Shown here: positions 12,910 through 25,704 of the stretch, piece after piece
Layout of the letters: the number at the start of each line of letters is the position of its first letter
How positions within the stretch are numbered: position 1 is the stretch's first letter
DNA from: Acridotheres tristis
Taxonomy: Eukaryota > Chordata > Aves > Passeriformes > Sturnidae
Length of the DNA: 64,000 nt
Direction of reading: 5' to 3'
Assembly (NCBI GenBank): GCA_037013685.1
Contig: CM072885.1
Span: 24,045,263-24,109,262, forward strand
Made by a program: the position numbers and the translations under genes
The notes under the pieces: model-generated
Databases searched by the model: none
The model's input: only the letters and a program-made list of their open reading frames with translations
What the model was told of the DNA's origin: nothing

Positions 12910-15101
12910 ATGCAAAGAAATCAGATGTGGGAAAAGATACCTCTCTTTGCACTGAATTCTTTTTATGTCAGTCTGAGAGAGTGGTAACTTTAACTTCATA
13001 TACAAGTTGCAAAGCCCTAAAGGAGACTGAACCTGCTGGACAGTTTGATCCTTGAAGTTGATTTCTAAAAAAACCATTAAAAAATGCAGATAAAGACCAT
13101 CAGGAAAACAGAACAATCTTCTGGATTTATTAGCTTCCTTTCCAGAATTTCTTTGTTGCTGTCTCGCAGCTCTCCATGGATTCTGAGTCCCGAGCCTCAT
13201 TTTAAGGAAGAAGTCTAACCCAATCTCTTGTCATATTACTTTGAACAGAGGAAGATTTAAATTTCATATGTATATATTTTAGCGACATTTAACTGTCTTG
13301 AGGACAAGAAACATGCCTGGGTAGCTGTGCCCATGTTCTGATCACTAAAGATCTTTCTGAAAGGAAAGGTACCAAGAAGGGAAGGATTGGTTTGTGATTA
13401 AAATCTGAGAGTAGAACAGTGGGTCTTGAATCTCTCCATGGTTCTGTAATACTTTTCCTTCATAGCTTTAGGAAAACCATTATGGTTTCTGAGTTGTCTG
13501 TACCTCAAAAGACATACGAAAGGCTCAGGGGAGGAAATTATTTCTTTCTATCTATTCTTTTATCCATCTTCGATACATAGTTTGAAGTAGGATCTGTCCC
13601 TTTCAATTATATACCCAGCACCTAGCAAAGCAGTCTCTGGGATTTCTCAGTTCTCCTGTTCGTACCTAGAAATATTGTAAACCTCAGATATTGGGAAAAA
13701 AAAAAAAAAAACAACAACAAAAAAGTAGCAGATATTGGAGAAAAAAGAGACTAGTGCTAAGAATTCATTTGCTTGTCTGCCTGACTTTAAACAGAAATAA
13801 TGCAAACAGGAGGATGAAAGGAGAAAAAGGGAATCTCAAATTTTATTGTTCCATAAGTGTGACAACACCAGTCAGTTTTCACAGTATTTCATCCTGTTCT
13901 CAGCTGTCCAGGGTAACACCTCTTTTGGGAGATCTTAGCTGGATCTTGCCATGTGTTTTGCTGGATGGAAAATTCCATCTATTGACAATGTAGTTTATTG
14001 TCTTTGCTCATTTATCCAACTAAAACCAAAACAAGGGAAAACACAGCCTTGGTTGATACATCTTTTTTCTACTTTCTGTTGGAAAGAGTAATTATATGAG
14101 ACACGTGTGGGTTTGTGGGTAACTTGTTTTTATGTAGGACACAGCAAAAAGCCAGAAATGCATCCCCACAGGCAGCTGATACAGGTACAGCTACAAAACA
14201 TTCCTGGGGCTGGTAAGGTTCTATACCAGCCTTGGTCTGTGTTAAAATCCTGGGCCACTGACTCATCTGCTCATCTGCTCTTGGTTTTCAGTAGCTCTGC
14301 TACTGTCAGTTTAGCTCTGCTAAACCAAGAACTCTATCCTTGAAACAAGGTCGGATTATTTCGTAAATGTTGCAAGGCAAAATATTGAAAAATACACAAA
14401 GACAAGTGAGCAGTATATACTCAAAATACTGATGAAAATCTTTATATGTACAGGTGAAAAATATATGCATATTTTATATATACATACATGCATATATGCC
14501 TTGTATTCAACTAAGAAAATAACTGGAGAGGTTATCGCAATTTCAACATTATCTGGAAGATACTAATTTATGAAGAATTCAGATAGCTGGTGTTCTACAC
14601 GTGGTGTTGTTTCCAGAAGGAATAAATTGTTATTGTTAATCTATAAAGCCCCTACCTCTCTAAAAGCAGGCTTCACACTGGTGCCAAAAATCTGCAGTCT
14701 GCTGTTGGGACTGAGAGAACCAGTTAGCTGATTCAGAAGGAAGGGGCAGACCATGTCAGGAAGTCTGCTGTCATAACTTTAACATATATCCAGGGCCTAT
14801 TTTTGCAGGATTCTATTGATATGACTGAAGTATTTCGGCACAAGGAGGGAGTTAGGAAAAAGGGGAGTGGCAGGTGCTAAGATGTGATGGATTTTGGGCT
14901 CTGCTTGCATGGCTCCTTTCTCTGAGAGAATATACTTATCCCCAGACACATTTTATCCAGGTTATGCAATTATAAATCATGAGTAATTCTGGATTAAACT
15001 GGTTTAACAACAAAAAAGTGAAACAACTTTAGCAAAGTTGAGCACACAAGCACTACAAAACTCCTGTCTCTTCAGTGTTCAGTAGTTGTTTATTTTAAAT
15101 T
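12910..15101. other. Unique sequence with a poly(A) tract, no gene seen
   Basis: Contains a 16-base A run with an ACAACAACAA extension (13696-13724) and an AT-rich patch near 14460-14500. No exon or mobile element is recognised, apart from the twin hairpin listed separately. Confidence 0.5.
14289..14325. repeat. Two adjacent 17-nt hairpins with identical loops
   Basis: CAGTAG-CTCTG-CTACTG (14289-14305) and GTTTAG-CTCTG-CTAAAC (14309-14325) are each a perfect 6-bp stem around the same CTCTG loop, three bases apart. The arrangement also reads as an imperfect 20-bp tandem duplication whose stem bases differ in a compensated way. It may be coincidence. Confidence 0.6.
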
Positions 15102-15107
15102 GTTTGG

Positions 15108-15622
15108 TGTTGCCGGTGGTTCTGGGGTCCCCCTGGGATGCCCGAGACTGCCAAAGCAGTCCTCAGTGACAGAGCACGCTCCCAAGCCTTGCCTGGATAG
15201 AACGTGGCTTATAGCGTGCTCTCAAGCCAGCAGGGTGAAGAGATCGGAACATGAAGAGAGGCGCAATTCCATAGTTTATTCTATGAGGTATCCAGTCTAA
15301 CATACTCAACGGTTGGGGTTTTTCGGGGGTTTTTATATCTTTTGAGGGTTTTACATTTTGCACCTATTACCAAGGGAATTCTACATTCTAACCAATCCCC
15401 GAAGGATTTTACATTCAAAACTAGCCTATAGATACTAAAGGAAAATGAACCACTAATACTGGAGAAAGATAACAGGGGGTCCACTACTGGGGGTTTGAAT
15501 TCCTTTTTGAATTAGTAATTTAACAAGCAGTTTCTTATCTTTAAGCTATTATTTTCCATGGAGCTTGTTCTGGGGACACAGAGGGGCTATCTGCTTTATG
15601 AATGTTTTCTGCTCCCTCCACA
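15108..15622 (-). mobile_element. Endogenous retrovirus solo LTR
   Basis: A 515-bp element with TG...CA ends (TGTTGCCGG at left, CTCCACA at right), flanked by GTTTGG (15102-15107) and ATTTGG (15623-15628), a 6-bp target-site duplication with one mismatch. Transcriptional orientation is minus: a TATAAAA box (TTTTATA on plus, 15331-15337) lies about 55 bp upstream of an AATAAA signal (TTTATT on plus, 15275-15280), the usual U3-R spacing. The U5 part towards 15108 is GC-richer than the U3 part. No internal retroviral sequence adjoins it, so it is a solo LTR. Three shadow frames in it are not genes. Confidence 0.88.
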
Positions 15623-15982
15623 ATTTGGTGCCCAGGATTAAGTTTCCATTGAATAACAACAAAATGTAGATGATAGGAGTCCTGGCCACAGGAGATTTGA
15701 TGACAAATTTCACTTCAAGAGTTGGACCTTTTTCCTCACTTCAGAGTAGCTGACCAGCACTTCTTACTTTCCTTTCAGTTCGTTATAGAATCTACTATGA
15801 TGGATCATATCAAATCTATTTGATCAAATCCATAGTAGCAGAGCAAAACTGTGATTCAATGATTATTAAAACAGCATGGAACATTATGCTATGGCTGCTA
15901 TTGGATGTAGCCTTGGCTTTTAGCTTTTATATTTTTCTGAATCTCTGCTGCTTAGTGTGCAATTCTGAGACTTCATATCAGG

Positions 15983-16330
15983 TGTTAATAAGTTCTCAGG
16001 GTAGTTAGACAAAACAAAATTCCTTCCTAGTTAGAGAATCAAGGACAACCAGAAGCCAAAAAGCATAAACAATGGCAAAGGGAAGGAGGCAAGTCAGAGG
16101 GCTGAGACTTCATAGCCTGGGGCTGTGGTTGGATAAGTGACCCCAATATGTAGATGAACTAAAACTTATAAAAATATAAAGACTCGTGACTGGGATCCAT
16201 CTTGAATTTAATTTGAGTGTAGCCCCAGCCAGGATCTTGCATAGCCCAAAGTGTGTCCTTTTAATAAATATTTATTTTATTCCTTTTGCTCTGTCTAGTC
16301 TCTGTTTCAGGTCAGCCTTTCCAGGCGTCA
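15983..16330 (+). mobile_element. ERVL-type endogenous retrovirus LTR
   Basis: A TG...CA interval (TGTTAATAAG to CCAGGCGTCA) with a TATAAAA box at 16167-16173, followed by the AAGACTCGTGACTGGGATCC block and GTAGCCCCAGCCAGGATCTT. An AATAAA signal lies at 16263-16268 and the end reads CTGTTTCAGGTCAGCC then CCAGG. This order matches avian ERVL LTRs as I know them. I found no clean target-site duplication, and the copy is somewhat diverged. No gag or pol sequence flanks it. Confidence 0.85.
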
Positions 16331-16829
16331 GTTCAGCCAAGAGCATATAAAAGTATAAATATCATGTTGCATAAATATCTATCTGGGGGGAAAATCCTGA
16401 CAATAGAAGTCTTTATAATCTAACTGACACACTTATCATATTCATGAAAAAATGCAAATACCGTCTTTTTAAAATTATTATTAATAGAAGAGGCAATTAA
16501 TCATCAGAGTAATTTGTCCAGGGGGTGTTTTAACTTCTCTGTCACTTGGAGTTTTAGAGTGAAGATTAAAATGTCATCCTGAAAGATTTGCTCTAATCAA
16601 CCAGAGATTCTTGGACTTCATGTTGCAATTAATAGACAAACATCTCTGATGTAATGAACAAGGAGTTTGGCTAGAAGACCCTAGCTCTTCCTTTTGACAT
16701 TGTCACATCTGGCTTTATGTTGTAAGTCAGGGTGAACTTCTGAGGACTCAACAGAGGATTGAGAAGAGGAAAAGCTATGGATTAGAGTCCCTCTGAGATA
16801 AGGACTGGATAATGAGCTGGACAACATCT

Positions 16830-16912
16830 TCTAGTTGACACTCTGAGTGATGGGGTTGGACTAGACAATTTCTGGAGGTCTCTTCCCATCTCAGTTGTTA
16901 AGTGGTTCTTTA
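16830..16912 (+). mobile_element. Old CR1 LINE 3' tail
   Basis: GATGGGGTTGGACTAGACAA, then TTTCTGGAGGTCTCTTCCCATCTCAG and a degraded GTTCT end, matches the last 80 or so bases of older CR1 families on the plus strand. Divergence is high. Related sequence may extend left to about 16750. Confidence 0.75.
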
Positions 16913-19900
16913 GCACAACGCATTTTCTTCCAAGCTCACATAATCTTTACCCTTTGGAACCAGCATTCCTCTGCCCATCTTCAAAACAAGTAGAACTGAG
17001 GATGCTATAAAGGTATTCACAGATTCTTCACAGATGCTCACTGTTTTCCAAACTGCATTTTGACAGCCATGGTAGTAAACTATGATGCCATTAGACTGGC
17101 AGGCAAAATATCCCTTCAGTCTGTCTGGGTATTTCTGCCCCTTATGCATTGTTTAGTGTTTATTAGTTACTAAAGAATTGAACTTTGCTGGCTTGACAAG
17201 TGCACAGACACAGGATTAAGCCTGTTAGTAACATGGTAGAACAGCTGAGAAGATGAGAAGGAAATAACAGAGGTCCCATCCAGCCCTGAAAGGGATTTAA
17301 TAAAGATTAATTTGTTCATCAGATATTGCTTTGGTCAGTCTGTGGGTCTCAGCACTCATTCAGGCTGCTGTGTCATGCTGTATCTGCCCTTGGGAGAGGA
17401 GACTGGTGCAGTGCCCAGTGACTGTCACAGCTACAGACAGCAACATGTGGTCTGGGTTGGAGTTTAAATGCTTTGGAAGGCCTCCTGAGGCCGAATTGTG
17501 GAGGACCTTATGCCCAAATGGTTCCTCAAAGCAGCTGGCTGCCTGGCTAGGGTGAGACTCTCAGCAAGCAGCTGGAATTAAGTTATCTTCCCATGACAGC
17601 TATTTAGAGAGTTCCAATGGAATTTAGTTTAATTCTACAGTGGTTTACTGAAGGCAGTCTCCAATGATAGATTGGTTTCAAAGCATTCCTGTTTCAGCTT
17701 CATGTCTCAGGAAGCAATTCTTCTAGATCTCCTAGGCTCCTTAAATAAAATATATCTTCTCTATAATTCTTCCCTGTCCCCTAAAAAGAGGTAGGAACAG
17801 GCCTGACGCAATGCTTTTTATGCCACAAGTATTGTTACCAAGCAACCATCCCAGGCAGCTTTGGCAGAACACAAACTTCTTCAGTCACTAACCCTTCAAA
17901 CACCTGAACCAAACTGTGCCAGCAGAAAATATCAGAGAACAAGGTGAAGCAATGCAGTAGCAAAAGATTTTTCTGAATCAACAAATGATTAAGGACAATT
18001 ACAATACATTAGGCCTGTGGTTATCATGAACATTTTATAAAATGTTGTCATATTGCCACAAAAGAGTATGCTTACTTGTAAGTGAAGAATAATAATATCT
18101 ATTTGTGAGAAAAGGCAACCTCAGTAATCACTAATCTATAAATTTTTGTTATGGTAGGTTCAGCATATTCTGTATGAAATTGAAAAAACATTCACAAATT
18201 CCACCCCAAACTAGAATAAAAGGAGAGATGAGACACTTGTCAGTTGCAACCAAGTGCTCTCCCAGCAAGCTGAAAGGTCTTCCATTTCACAGCCACTAGA
18301 TAAAAATTCTGTACTTTGCTCAGCTTCCAGATTTGTGGCTGTGAAGCTTTGTGGAGTCTATGCAAGTGTGTAAGCGAAGGTGAAGGATCAACAGGTTCAA
18401 GTTATCATGACTCAGCTGGCTGCAGCCACCTGAGAGCTGCTGGGGACTGATAGTGGGATATCCTTGTACTTATATTTGCCCAGTGGGTTAAAGGAGCAGG
18501 AAATAAAGTAGGAGAAGACACATGTCTCAAGCCATGGGTATAGATACAGTCCCATTCCAACTGGAGGACATGAACGTTGCCCAAAAGAGGCCAGGGGGTA
18601 AGAAGTTCCAAAATGGGTTCCCACTACTTGAAAAGAGGAAATTTCCATATAATCAGCGTTCCCTTTGCTTCTCTGCTGGTCAAAGGAGTTGGCAATCTAC
18701 AGGAGCACAGCTTGGTTCCTCACAAGAAAAGGTCTTATAGTCGATAAGATCTCCTCTTAGTCCATAAATAGAAACAGGAGTTAGAGAAAATGAGAATACA
18801 ACTTTGTACAGTCCATTCATCTCGCTAAAAAGGAGAACTGGTAGAAACCAGTGGGTAGATAATGAAATTAATGGTACTCAAGGTCAGGTATTTGCTCAAC
18901 ATCGGTACCTTCTTTGAAAATGTAAATGTTATAAAGTTCATCTGTAAATTATAGTGTGCATATACAGAGGCCAAGTTTGTCCTTTTCCATGCAAATAAAC
19001 ATGCAGGAGCTAAGAACAAAAGTGCCTGAGGTCCGTTCGACAGCTGTGTGATTGAATAGATTTGACAGACCCAGTCCTCACATGCCGTAGAGGCAGCATT
19101 CAGAAGTGTTTGAAGATTTCATAGCACACTGAAAAAAGCCACAGGACTGATTATGGGCAAATAATGGACTCAAAGGCACAAATTTCTCTTACTCTTTGAT
19201 TTCTTGGAGCTGATTCCAGGTAAAAAGTTCCTAAGAAATAATGCTAGCTTCCAAAACGCACCAGTTCTCCCAAAGAAAGATGTTTGAGATATCATCATAA
19301 ATTTTGCTCTCTATGTTTTGTGAGGAAAAGGAATCATTAAGTAGCTCATTCTATTTTGATCTTTCATGCAAAATTTCTTTGAATGGCCTCTCAGCGAATG
19401 AAAAAGGGCAGGAAAAAAGCTATCTCTGTTATTTCCTTCAGCATTTTTGTGGTTTGAGGGCTCTCTCCTGTCATCATGGATCATGACTGAAAGTGTGATT
19501 TACACTTGGCTTGTGGACACTGGCTCTTTGAGACTTTGCCATACTATTTTTAATTTTTGTAATAAAAATCTGCAATTAAATCAATGGAACTGTACAAATA
19601 ACCATCACTAAAATAAGTTCCCCGTATTTTCAGGATCCTACAAAAGCAGGTTCACATAATACTAAAGGTTTCATGAAACTATCTGTGCTGTTTTGGATCT
19701 ATACATGGCATATGTGTTCCCATTTTTTATTTAAAATCTTGCAAATTTATGAATCTCTTTTCCTGGTTATATGCCAAACAAAACAAATGACAGAATTTTC
19801 TAATCCTTTTCTATTTCCTTCCAGAACAAAAAGAGATCATTACAGTCTGGCTTTTTCACATAACATGGCTACATATTTTTTCATGAATTCTCTTTTGAAT

Positions 19901-20763
19901 GTATTATTTTAAAAGTGATTTTTCATGCAGAAGTACTTGCTTCTAAGTGCTCTTTCTGTGGCATGAAAATGAATACTAAGTGTTATTTAAAAGTGGACCA
20001 TTGACAACTTTAGTGTTTCTTTGAAGAATTGTCTTGTTTTAAAATGACTTATGGTAGCTGATCTGGACACTGTGCTGTTCCTGATCATTATTGCAAACAG
20101 GGCCATAAAACTCATCTAATAAAATGTTCTACTGCAGACATGAAATATTGCCAAAGTCCAGTCTTCCTTTTTTTTTTCTTCTTTTTTCTATGTGTCTGTC
20201 AATCCTAGAACTACATATAATGCATGCTTATCTTGGCTATTTGTATTTTCTTTTTAAATATCATCTGTCTTTAGGGGAATAACTTTTTCTCATGCCATCA
20301 TTTTAGCTAATTTCGACTGATCTGATATTGAAATACTGTAATATGCAATTATTAATTACATTTAGTAGCTTTATTTAGAATTAAAATATTGAGACCCAAT
20401 AAAAATCCTCCTGAAAATTAAGGGAACTATTAGAATATCATGCTCCAATCACCTAAACAATATACACAGAGGCAATTTTTAATTTGTGAGTTTACTTTTT
20501 ACCTCCATGATTTTATTTTTTCACGTTATAGGGTAAATATGCATCGAAATTATCTTTGCAAAATCTGAATTAAACTCTTTTCTGTCAACTAACATCAAAG
20601 TAAAAAAAAATAAATAAAATGCCTAGTCTGCTCAGTAGGTGAAGAAATTTCACAAGTGGCTAAAAGCAATTTTTCCTGAGTTTAGTATACAAAAAGTGTA
20701 AATATTTTTGTAGCATTCAGAGATCCTAATCAAATCAGGTCTTTTTTATACTGTTGTATAAAC
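16913..20763. other. Unique sequence, no gene seen
   Basis: No mobile element or exon recognised. Frames are at most 79 codons and lack motifs. The sequence becomes markedly AT-rich beyond about 19500. Confidence 0.5.
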
Positions 20764-20890
20764 ACATTATATTATTATTATTATTATTTTACTAATATTA
20801 TATTACTTATATTACTTAAATGTAATTTAAGTACTTAAATTACGTAAATTAAAAATTTTAAAAGTACTTAAAAATACTTATATTACTAAT
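20764..20890. repeat. AT-rich tract with (ATT)n and a 22-bp palindrome
   Basis: Begins with about eight ATT units and continues as almost pure A/T. Positions 20822-20843 form a perfect 22-bp palindrome with half-site GTAATTTAAGT. Partial copies of the ACTTAAAT/AGTACTTA words flank it on both sides, so the tract could extrude a cruciform. Confidence 0.85.
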
Positions 20891-23800
20891 CAGAAGTTCT
20901 TTGAAAATTGAAAACATATTTCCATTTCCATATTTTAAGAAAGGGATTTCAAACGTTTTACAATTTTTATCAAAAAAACCGTGCAGTAACATAACAGAGG
21001 GATAAAGGTTTTATTCAGCGTAACAAGAATTTGCTTATTTTTGTGGAGATTCTCTCCAGTTCAAGTTGGGCAAGCAAGTCCAACAACAGTGTGACAGCTT
21101 TTCCCACTGAGGACACCACTTATATCCATCTCCAATTTTCCTGTGGAATTATGTGTTTAATATTCCTTCTCCTGGGAAGTAAACGCAATACCCAAATGAA
21201 TCACTGCGGAATGCCACTGTCCACTCAGCATTGTTTTGTCACATGGTATCTCAGCTCTTGTTGTATATAATGGAAAAGAAATCTGATATTTCACTTTCTG
21301 TTTAATTTTGGGATACATGCTTTCCATCTTGTCAAGTACAATAAAGATATGACATGTGTAATAACCTTTTCTTTCATTGTGATCCAAAATGTGTTATAAT
21401 AAAATAGGCTGGTAGAGTTCCATCAACCAGAAAGCTTTAACAAAGTAAGTAGAGGAGGAAAAGAATGTCAGTTTGTCTTTGAAGCCAAGAACAGGCAGGG
21501 TCTCACGACACAAAATTGTTTTTTTTATCATTTCAAGCCACAATAAATCAGCTAATAAATTCATTATTTATCTAATTTGTATTTCAGAGGTTTTCTTAAT
21601 TATTTTTTGCTCTTTCTTTAACAATGCATGGCTCTATAGATGGCTCTATCGGATTAAAATGGGGTTAATTGTGCTGGTATCAATCAGCTGCCAAGAAAAG
21701 CAACATGAATTTCCTAGAGACCTCCACCTCCAGAGAGTCCATGCTCTGCAGAACTTTCATCTTTCAGCAATAGACAGACTTAGATAAAATGCATGTCTCT
21801 CACTTTAAACAAGGACACTTTCTTTATATATTTTTCAAGCATGCATTTCCCTACTGTCTTGTTTCACCAGAGAAGATTTTATCAACATTTCATATATTAC
21901 CTGCTTTTGTCCCAATTCTCGTTAAATTATAAGGATAATAATTACAAATGTTAATATTACTAACTTTTCAGGGGCTTCCTAAACTACATATATGGTAGGA
22001 AAACAACCTCCTCTGTCTTGTGAGTTAACCTGGAGATGGGAACTCTTGTCATGAAGATTATCCTCCCTTGGTCCTCCGAGTCTTGTCTTGCTACATTATA
22101 TCAAACCACTAATCATGGAAATAATGTAGCCTGGCTCTTCTTTTTATTAATTCAAATTCTTCTTTCTCTCTCTGTCTCTTGCATTGCTTCTCTTGATCTC
22201 TATGTTTTCTGTCTATTGCCACTCTTAGTCTTTAGGTACTTGCCCAGGAGAATTGCTGAAACATAAAAATAGACACAGAAGTGTCCCACATTTCTGCAAG
22301 ATATCTTTATCTTTCTAAAAGATTTCATTTTCCATTCTTGAAAATAGAATTTATGAACATTTTTAAGCTTTAAACTGGCCATGATAAGTGCTTATTTGTG
22401 TCTTAAAATATACCTTTGAAAATAATGATTGTTGTTGAGAAAATAAAATTACTTTGATATGTAAGTTACAAAATGGGGGAAAAAAATCAACCTGTGCTGT
22501 GCTGTATTCCCCAAGAGAAAAAGATGTAACTTCATGGTTTCTTAAAATACCCATAATATTACATGAAGTTTTAATGACAGAAACTTGCAAGAGACATCCA
22601 AATGGATTTTGCAACACACTTTTCTTCCTTTGCATAATTATCAAACAAAACATTTCGTATAAAAGCATATGGCTGTATAATTACAGGAGCACCTTAAGCC
22701 CTCTGATTCACCAGTGTCCCAAAGAAGTATGGTTCAATGGGTAGGAGATGGCATTGGTTCTTGTGAGAATCAGGTAATTTTCTCAGCTTTGATTGCAGTG
22801 AATCTTAGACACTTAATGTTTGAGGTTATTAATTTGTAAAATTGGTTTGGTAATGCCTGTACCCACTCACATATCTATGACACAGAACTTTTAGCTATGA
22901 TACCTTCAAATACAGAGGAAGACCACAGATTTTTTGGAAACACAAAGGCTTTTAAGGAGGAGGATGATTCTGAAGCAGAATGTTCATTTTAGTTTTCTGA
23001 CTCAACAACTTTGCAATACTTAACATTAAATTATTCTTCCATCTGAAAATAGTCCCAGCTGTTGCAGACTCAGGTTTCTCAACATTTACTGCTCCTTAAA
23101 ATGAGGTGAATGTTGCAATTCTCCTGGGTCTGCCCCATAGTCTCCACTATTTAGAGACATGACCAGACTAACTATATGTGTAATAGTGACCAGTCATACA
23201 CAATGTAGTAAAAAAGACAATGGTAAAGCGGTTCCAGGAAGGATATAAACTAGCAAAAAAAAAAAAAAAAGAAAAAAAAAGAGAGCTGAGAATGTTGAGA
23301 GTACTGCTACGAATATTCATCAAGACCGTGTAGGCATGCGTGGTTTAAAGTATATGGAGATCATATTGCCTTAATGTTTTATTATCTGTCTTGAAAGAGG
23401 AATATTGTTTCATTTATGAAATAATGTTTCTTTTTCTTGCCTGTTACAGAATTAAAAATTGTTTTGCTGGAATTCATTTAAGTTGCATATTATAAGTCAG
23501 GGCCATCACTTACAATCACCTCTACAGACAGATATTTGTTGATTGTCAGCTGCAATATTAACTACACATTTACTTCCGCAGAAATGTGTCTCTGCAGCCC
23601 TATGTACACTTTAAGCCATTAAAATGCCTAGGTCAATCCTCTGCCCAGCTGCCCTGTTTAGGAATGAATTGCATTTTTTGTCTTTGCTCAGGGCAGAGGG
23701 ACACAACTTTGCATGGGAGAGAATAACAGCACTAAATTGTGTACAAATTGTACACATTCACTACAGCAAGACATTTTCCCCTAAAAATAACCTCTAAAGC

Positions 23801-25318
23801 TCACCAGAGCAGGAAGAAAAGTGATTTGGTTAGCAACAGTCTATGCCTTATTGCCTGACACTCAAGAAAAATTTATTTGCCAATTGAGATTTTTCAATTA
23901 GGTGAGTGCTTAGAATTTATAATGGAAAAAAAAATCTGATCTACAATCCTTCCCATGAAAACTATCACTGCCTGTTTAGAAACCAATCCTCAATTCCTTC
24001 AAAGGCAGAAGCAACATATCATCTTCTGTAGCCTTGGTGCAAGCATTGCGTTTGACCTGAGGAGGAGGGATGCAGGGACAGCAGAAGGGTTTTTCATAGC
24101 AATCCTGATGAAGATCTAAGGTGAAGGTAACAACTCTTATGGATAAAACAGTGGATACCTCAGCCCACTCAGGCCCTGACATCTGTGGTAAGGTGGCTGT
24201 TCAGCACCAGTTACATGATAGGCAACGCACACCCAAAGAATGAAAAACACCAGCTAGTTTCCAGTAGGGCCTCAAACATTCAAGAGTAAATACTAAACCT
24301 CACTTATTTCCTGGGAGGAGTGTATCCAGAATTAGTTTTTCTGCCTGGTGGAAGGAAAACCAGCAGGATTTGTGCATGTAGGGATGCAGGATGCAGCCAA
24401 GCACAGTGCTGAGCAGCCCTGCTGGCGAGCTCTTCCTTTGTGCACCATAAGTGAGGGGCTCATACTGTCCAATTACCCTTCACAGCTCCCCAGACATAAA
24501 TCCTCCCTGGGGTTCTGGGAAGGAAAAGGAGGCAGCTAAAACAGACAGAAGGATTTCATTATAACAAAATATGCAATGCTGGAGATACCTTGGAAAGGTA
24601 TGAAGAACTTTGTTTTCCCCCAAAGATGGAAGAAACAGAAGTTCAATATAACCAATTATTTAGTGTAAATTACTTAGAAATTGCTTTAGTTTCACTCAGC
24701 TCAACATGTTAGCTATTTTCCTTCCCTTCCTGTTGGATGTCTCAGCTATTTTCAGCAGATAAATATGTTTCACTCCAAAGAAATAGAAGCCTTGTTATTT
24801 GGAACTGCAGATCAGATCAGAGAAGTCCATGAAAATAATTCCAGAGCCAGACTGCCTTGAAATTTATGTGACAGAACTCATGAAACATCTTTATCAAAGT
24901 CTCCATAAATCACAGTCTCTGTCCACTCCTAGACTGAGAAAAAACAGAGATATCAATTAAATTTTTAAGAAGTTGCCTGTTTCCTCCTTACAATTTTAGG
25001 ACTTCTGGGGAAGCATATGGTGGGGCACAGGATTTTAGTTCCACTTATAATGTGGATTTTTGCAGTGCTTCATTTCAGTTAGAGATGGTGGAATTTATTG
25101 CTTAGGAATCTATACAAACACAAGATTGTTCTGTCAATACTTCTTTGAGGACTGTTGCTATTTTTTTTCCATGTCTGGTAAAACTGCAAAAAGATAAAAC
25201 TTATCACAAGGAAGATATTTTTAAAATAAAAAAGCAACACATTAAATAATTATTTTGGGAAGTGACAATTTAATGAAAATCAGGATGCTATTCAGTTTAT
25301 ATTTACACTGTAACAATA
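20891..25318. other. Unique sequence with a poly(A) tract, no gene seen
   Basis: Contains an A16-G-A9 run at 23255-23280. The 23450-23720 stretch is repeat-free and resembles a conserved non-coding element by eye. No exon supported; frames up to 104 codons have no family resemblance. Confidence 0.45.
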
Positions 25319-25417
25319 CTTGTGTGTAGCCGTGGAAAGGGGTATTAACCCTTTAGATGCAGCGGAAATAAGATACACAGCTATATGGTCATCCTTCAGG
25401 ATAGGAAGGAGATAAGT

Positions 25418-25423
25418 TTTATT
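25418..25423 (-). terminator. AATAAA poly(A) signal of the LTR
   Basis: TTTATT on plus, AATAAA on minus, about 20 bp downstream of the TATA box on the minus strand. This places it in or near the R region. Confidence 0.75.
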
Positions 25424-25436
25424 CAGAAACGCACTT

Positions 25437-25444
25437 GCTTAAAT
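25437..25444 (-). promoter_or_regulatory. TATA box of the LTR
   Basis: TATTTAAG on the minus strand, about 40 bp downstream of a CCAAT motif. The spacing fits a retroviral U3 promoter; whether it is active is unknown. Confidence 0.65.
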
Positions 25445-25704
25445 ACAATGACTCGCAACTCCGAGGGCAGAAAAAGGATGATTGGTCCAGAGAGAAGACA
25501 CCTCTTTCCCAGGGCCTGGTCACGTACCACAACAGGTGTTCTATCTTTGTTATTAATTCCTCTTTGTTTTGACCAAGTTATCATCTTGGGAGAGATTTTC
25601 CCTGGCCTTCAGCTGGACCGGCTTATCAGGCTGGGAACAGAGCTGAGAAGTTCCGATCTGGAATATTTTCTGGGCTAGCTCTCATAAGTGAGCGTCCACA
25701 CTTG

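Larger units (their letters stand above)
25323..25700 (-). mobile_element. Endogenous retrovirus solo LTR, 4-bp target duplication
   Basis: A 378-bp element with mirrored ends (TGTGTAGCC at left, GTCCACA at right), flanked by CTTG at 25319-25322 and 25701-25704. Minus-strand orientation is clear: an inverted ATTGG (plus 25481-25485) supplies a CCAAT box, TATTTAAG lies about 40 bp downstream, and AATAAA follows. A 4-bp duplication is typical of gammaretrovirus-like (ERV1) integrases, which suggests that class. No internal sequence remains. The 97-codon plus-strand frame inside is antisense to the LTR and not a gene. Confidence 0.88.

Noticed and set aside
12811..13200. Minus-strand 129-codon frame
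   Set aside because: Its C-terminal part is the translation of a polypurine tract read on the opposite strand; the remainder has no motif.
15624..15650. TTTGGTGCCCAGGATTAAG after the LTR, considered as a retroviral primer-binding site
   Set aside because: The LTR is transcribed on the minus strand, so a binding site here would be on the wrong side. The TTTGG also forms the target-site duplication, which means host DNA starts there.
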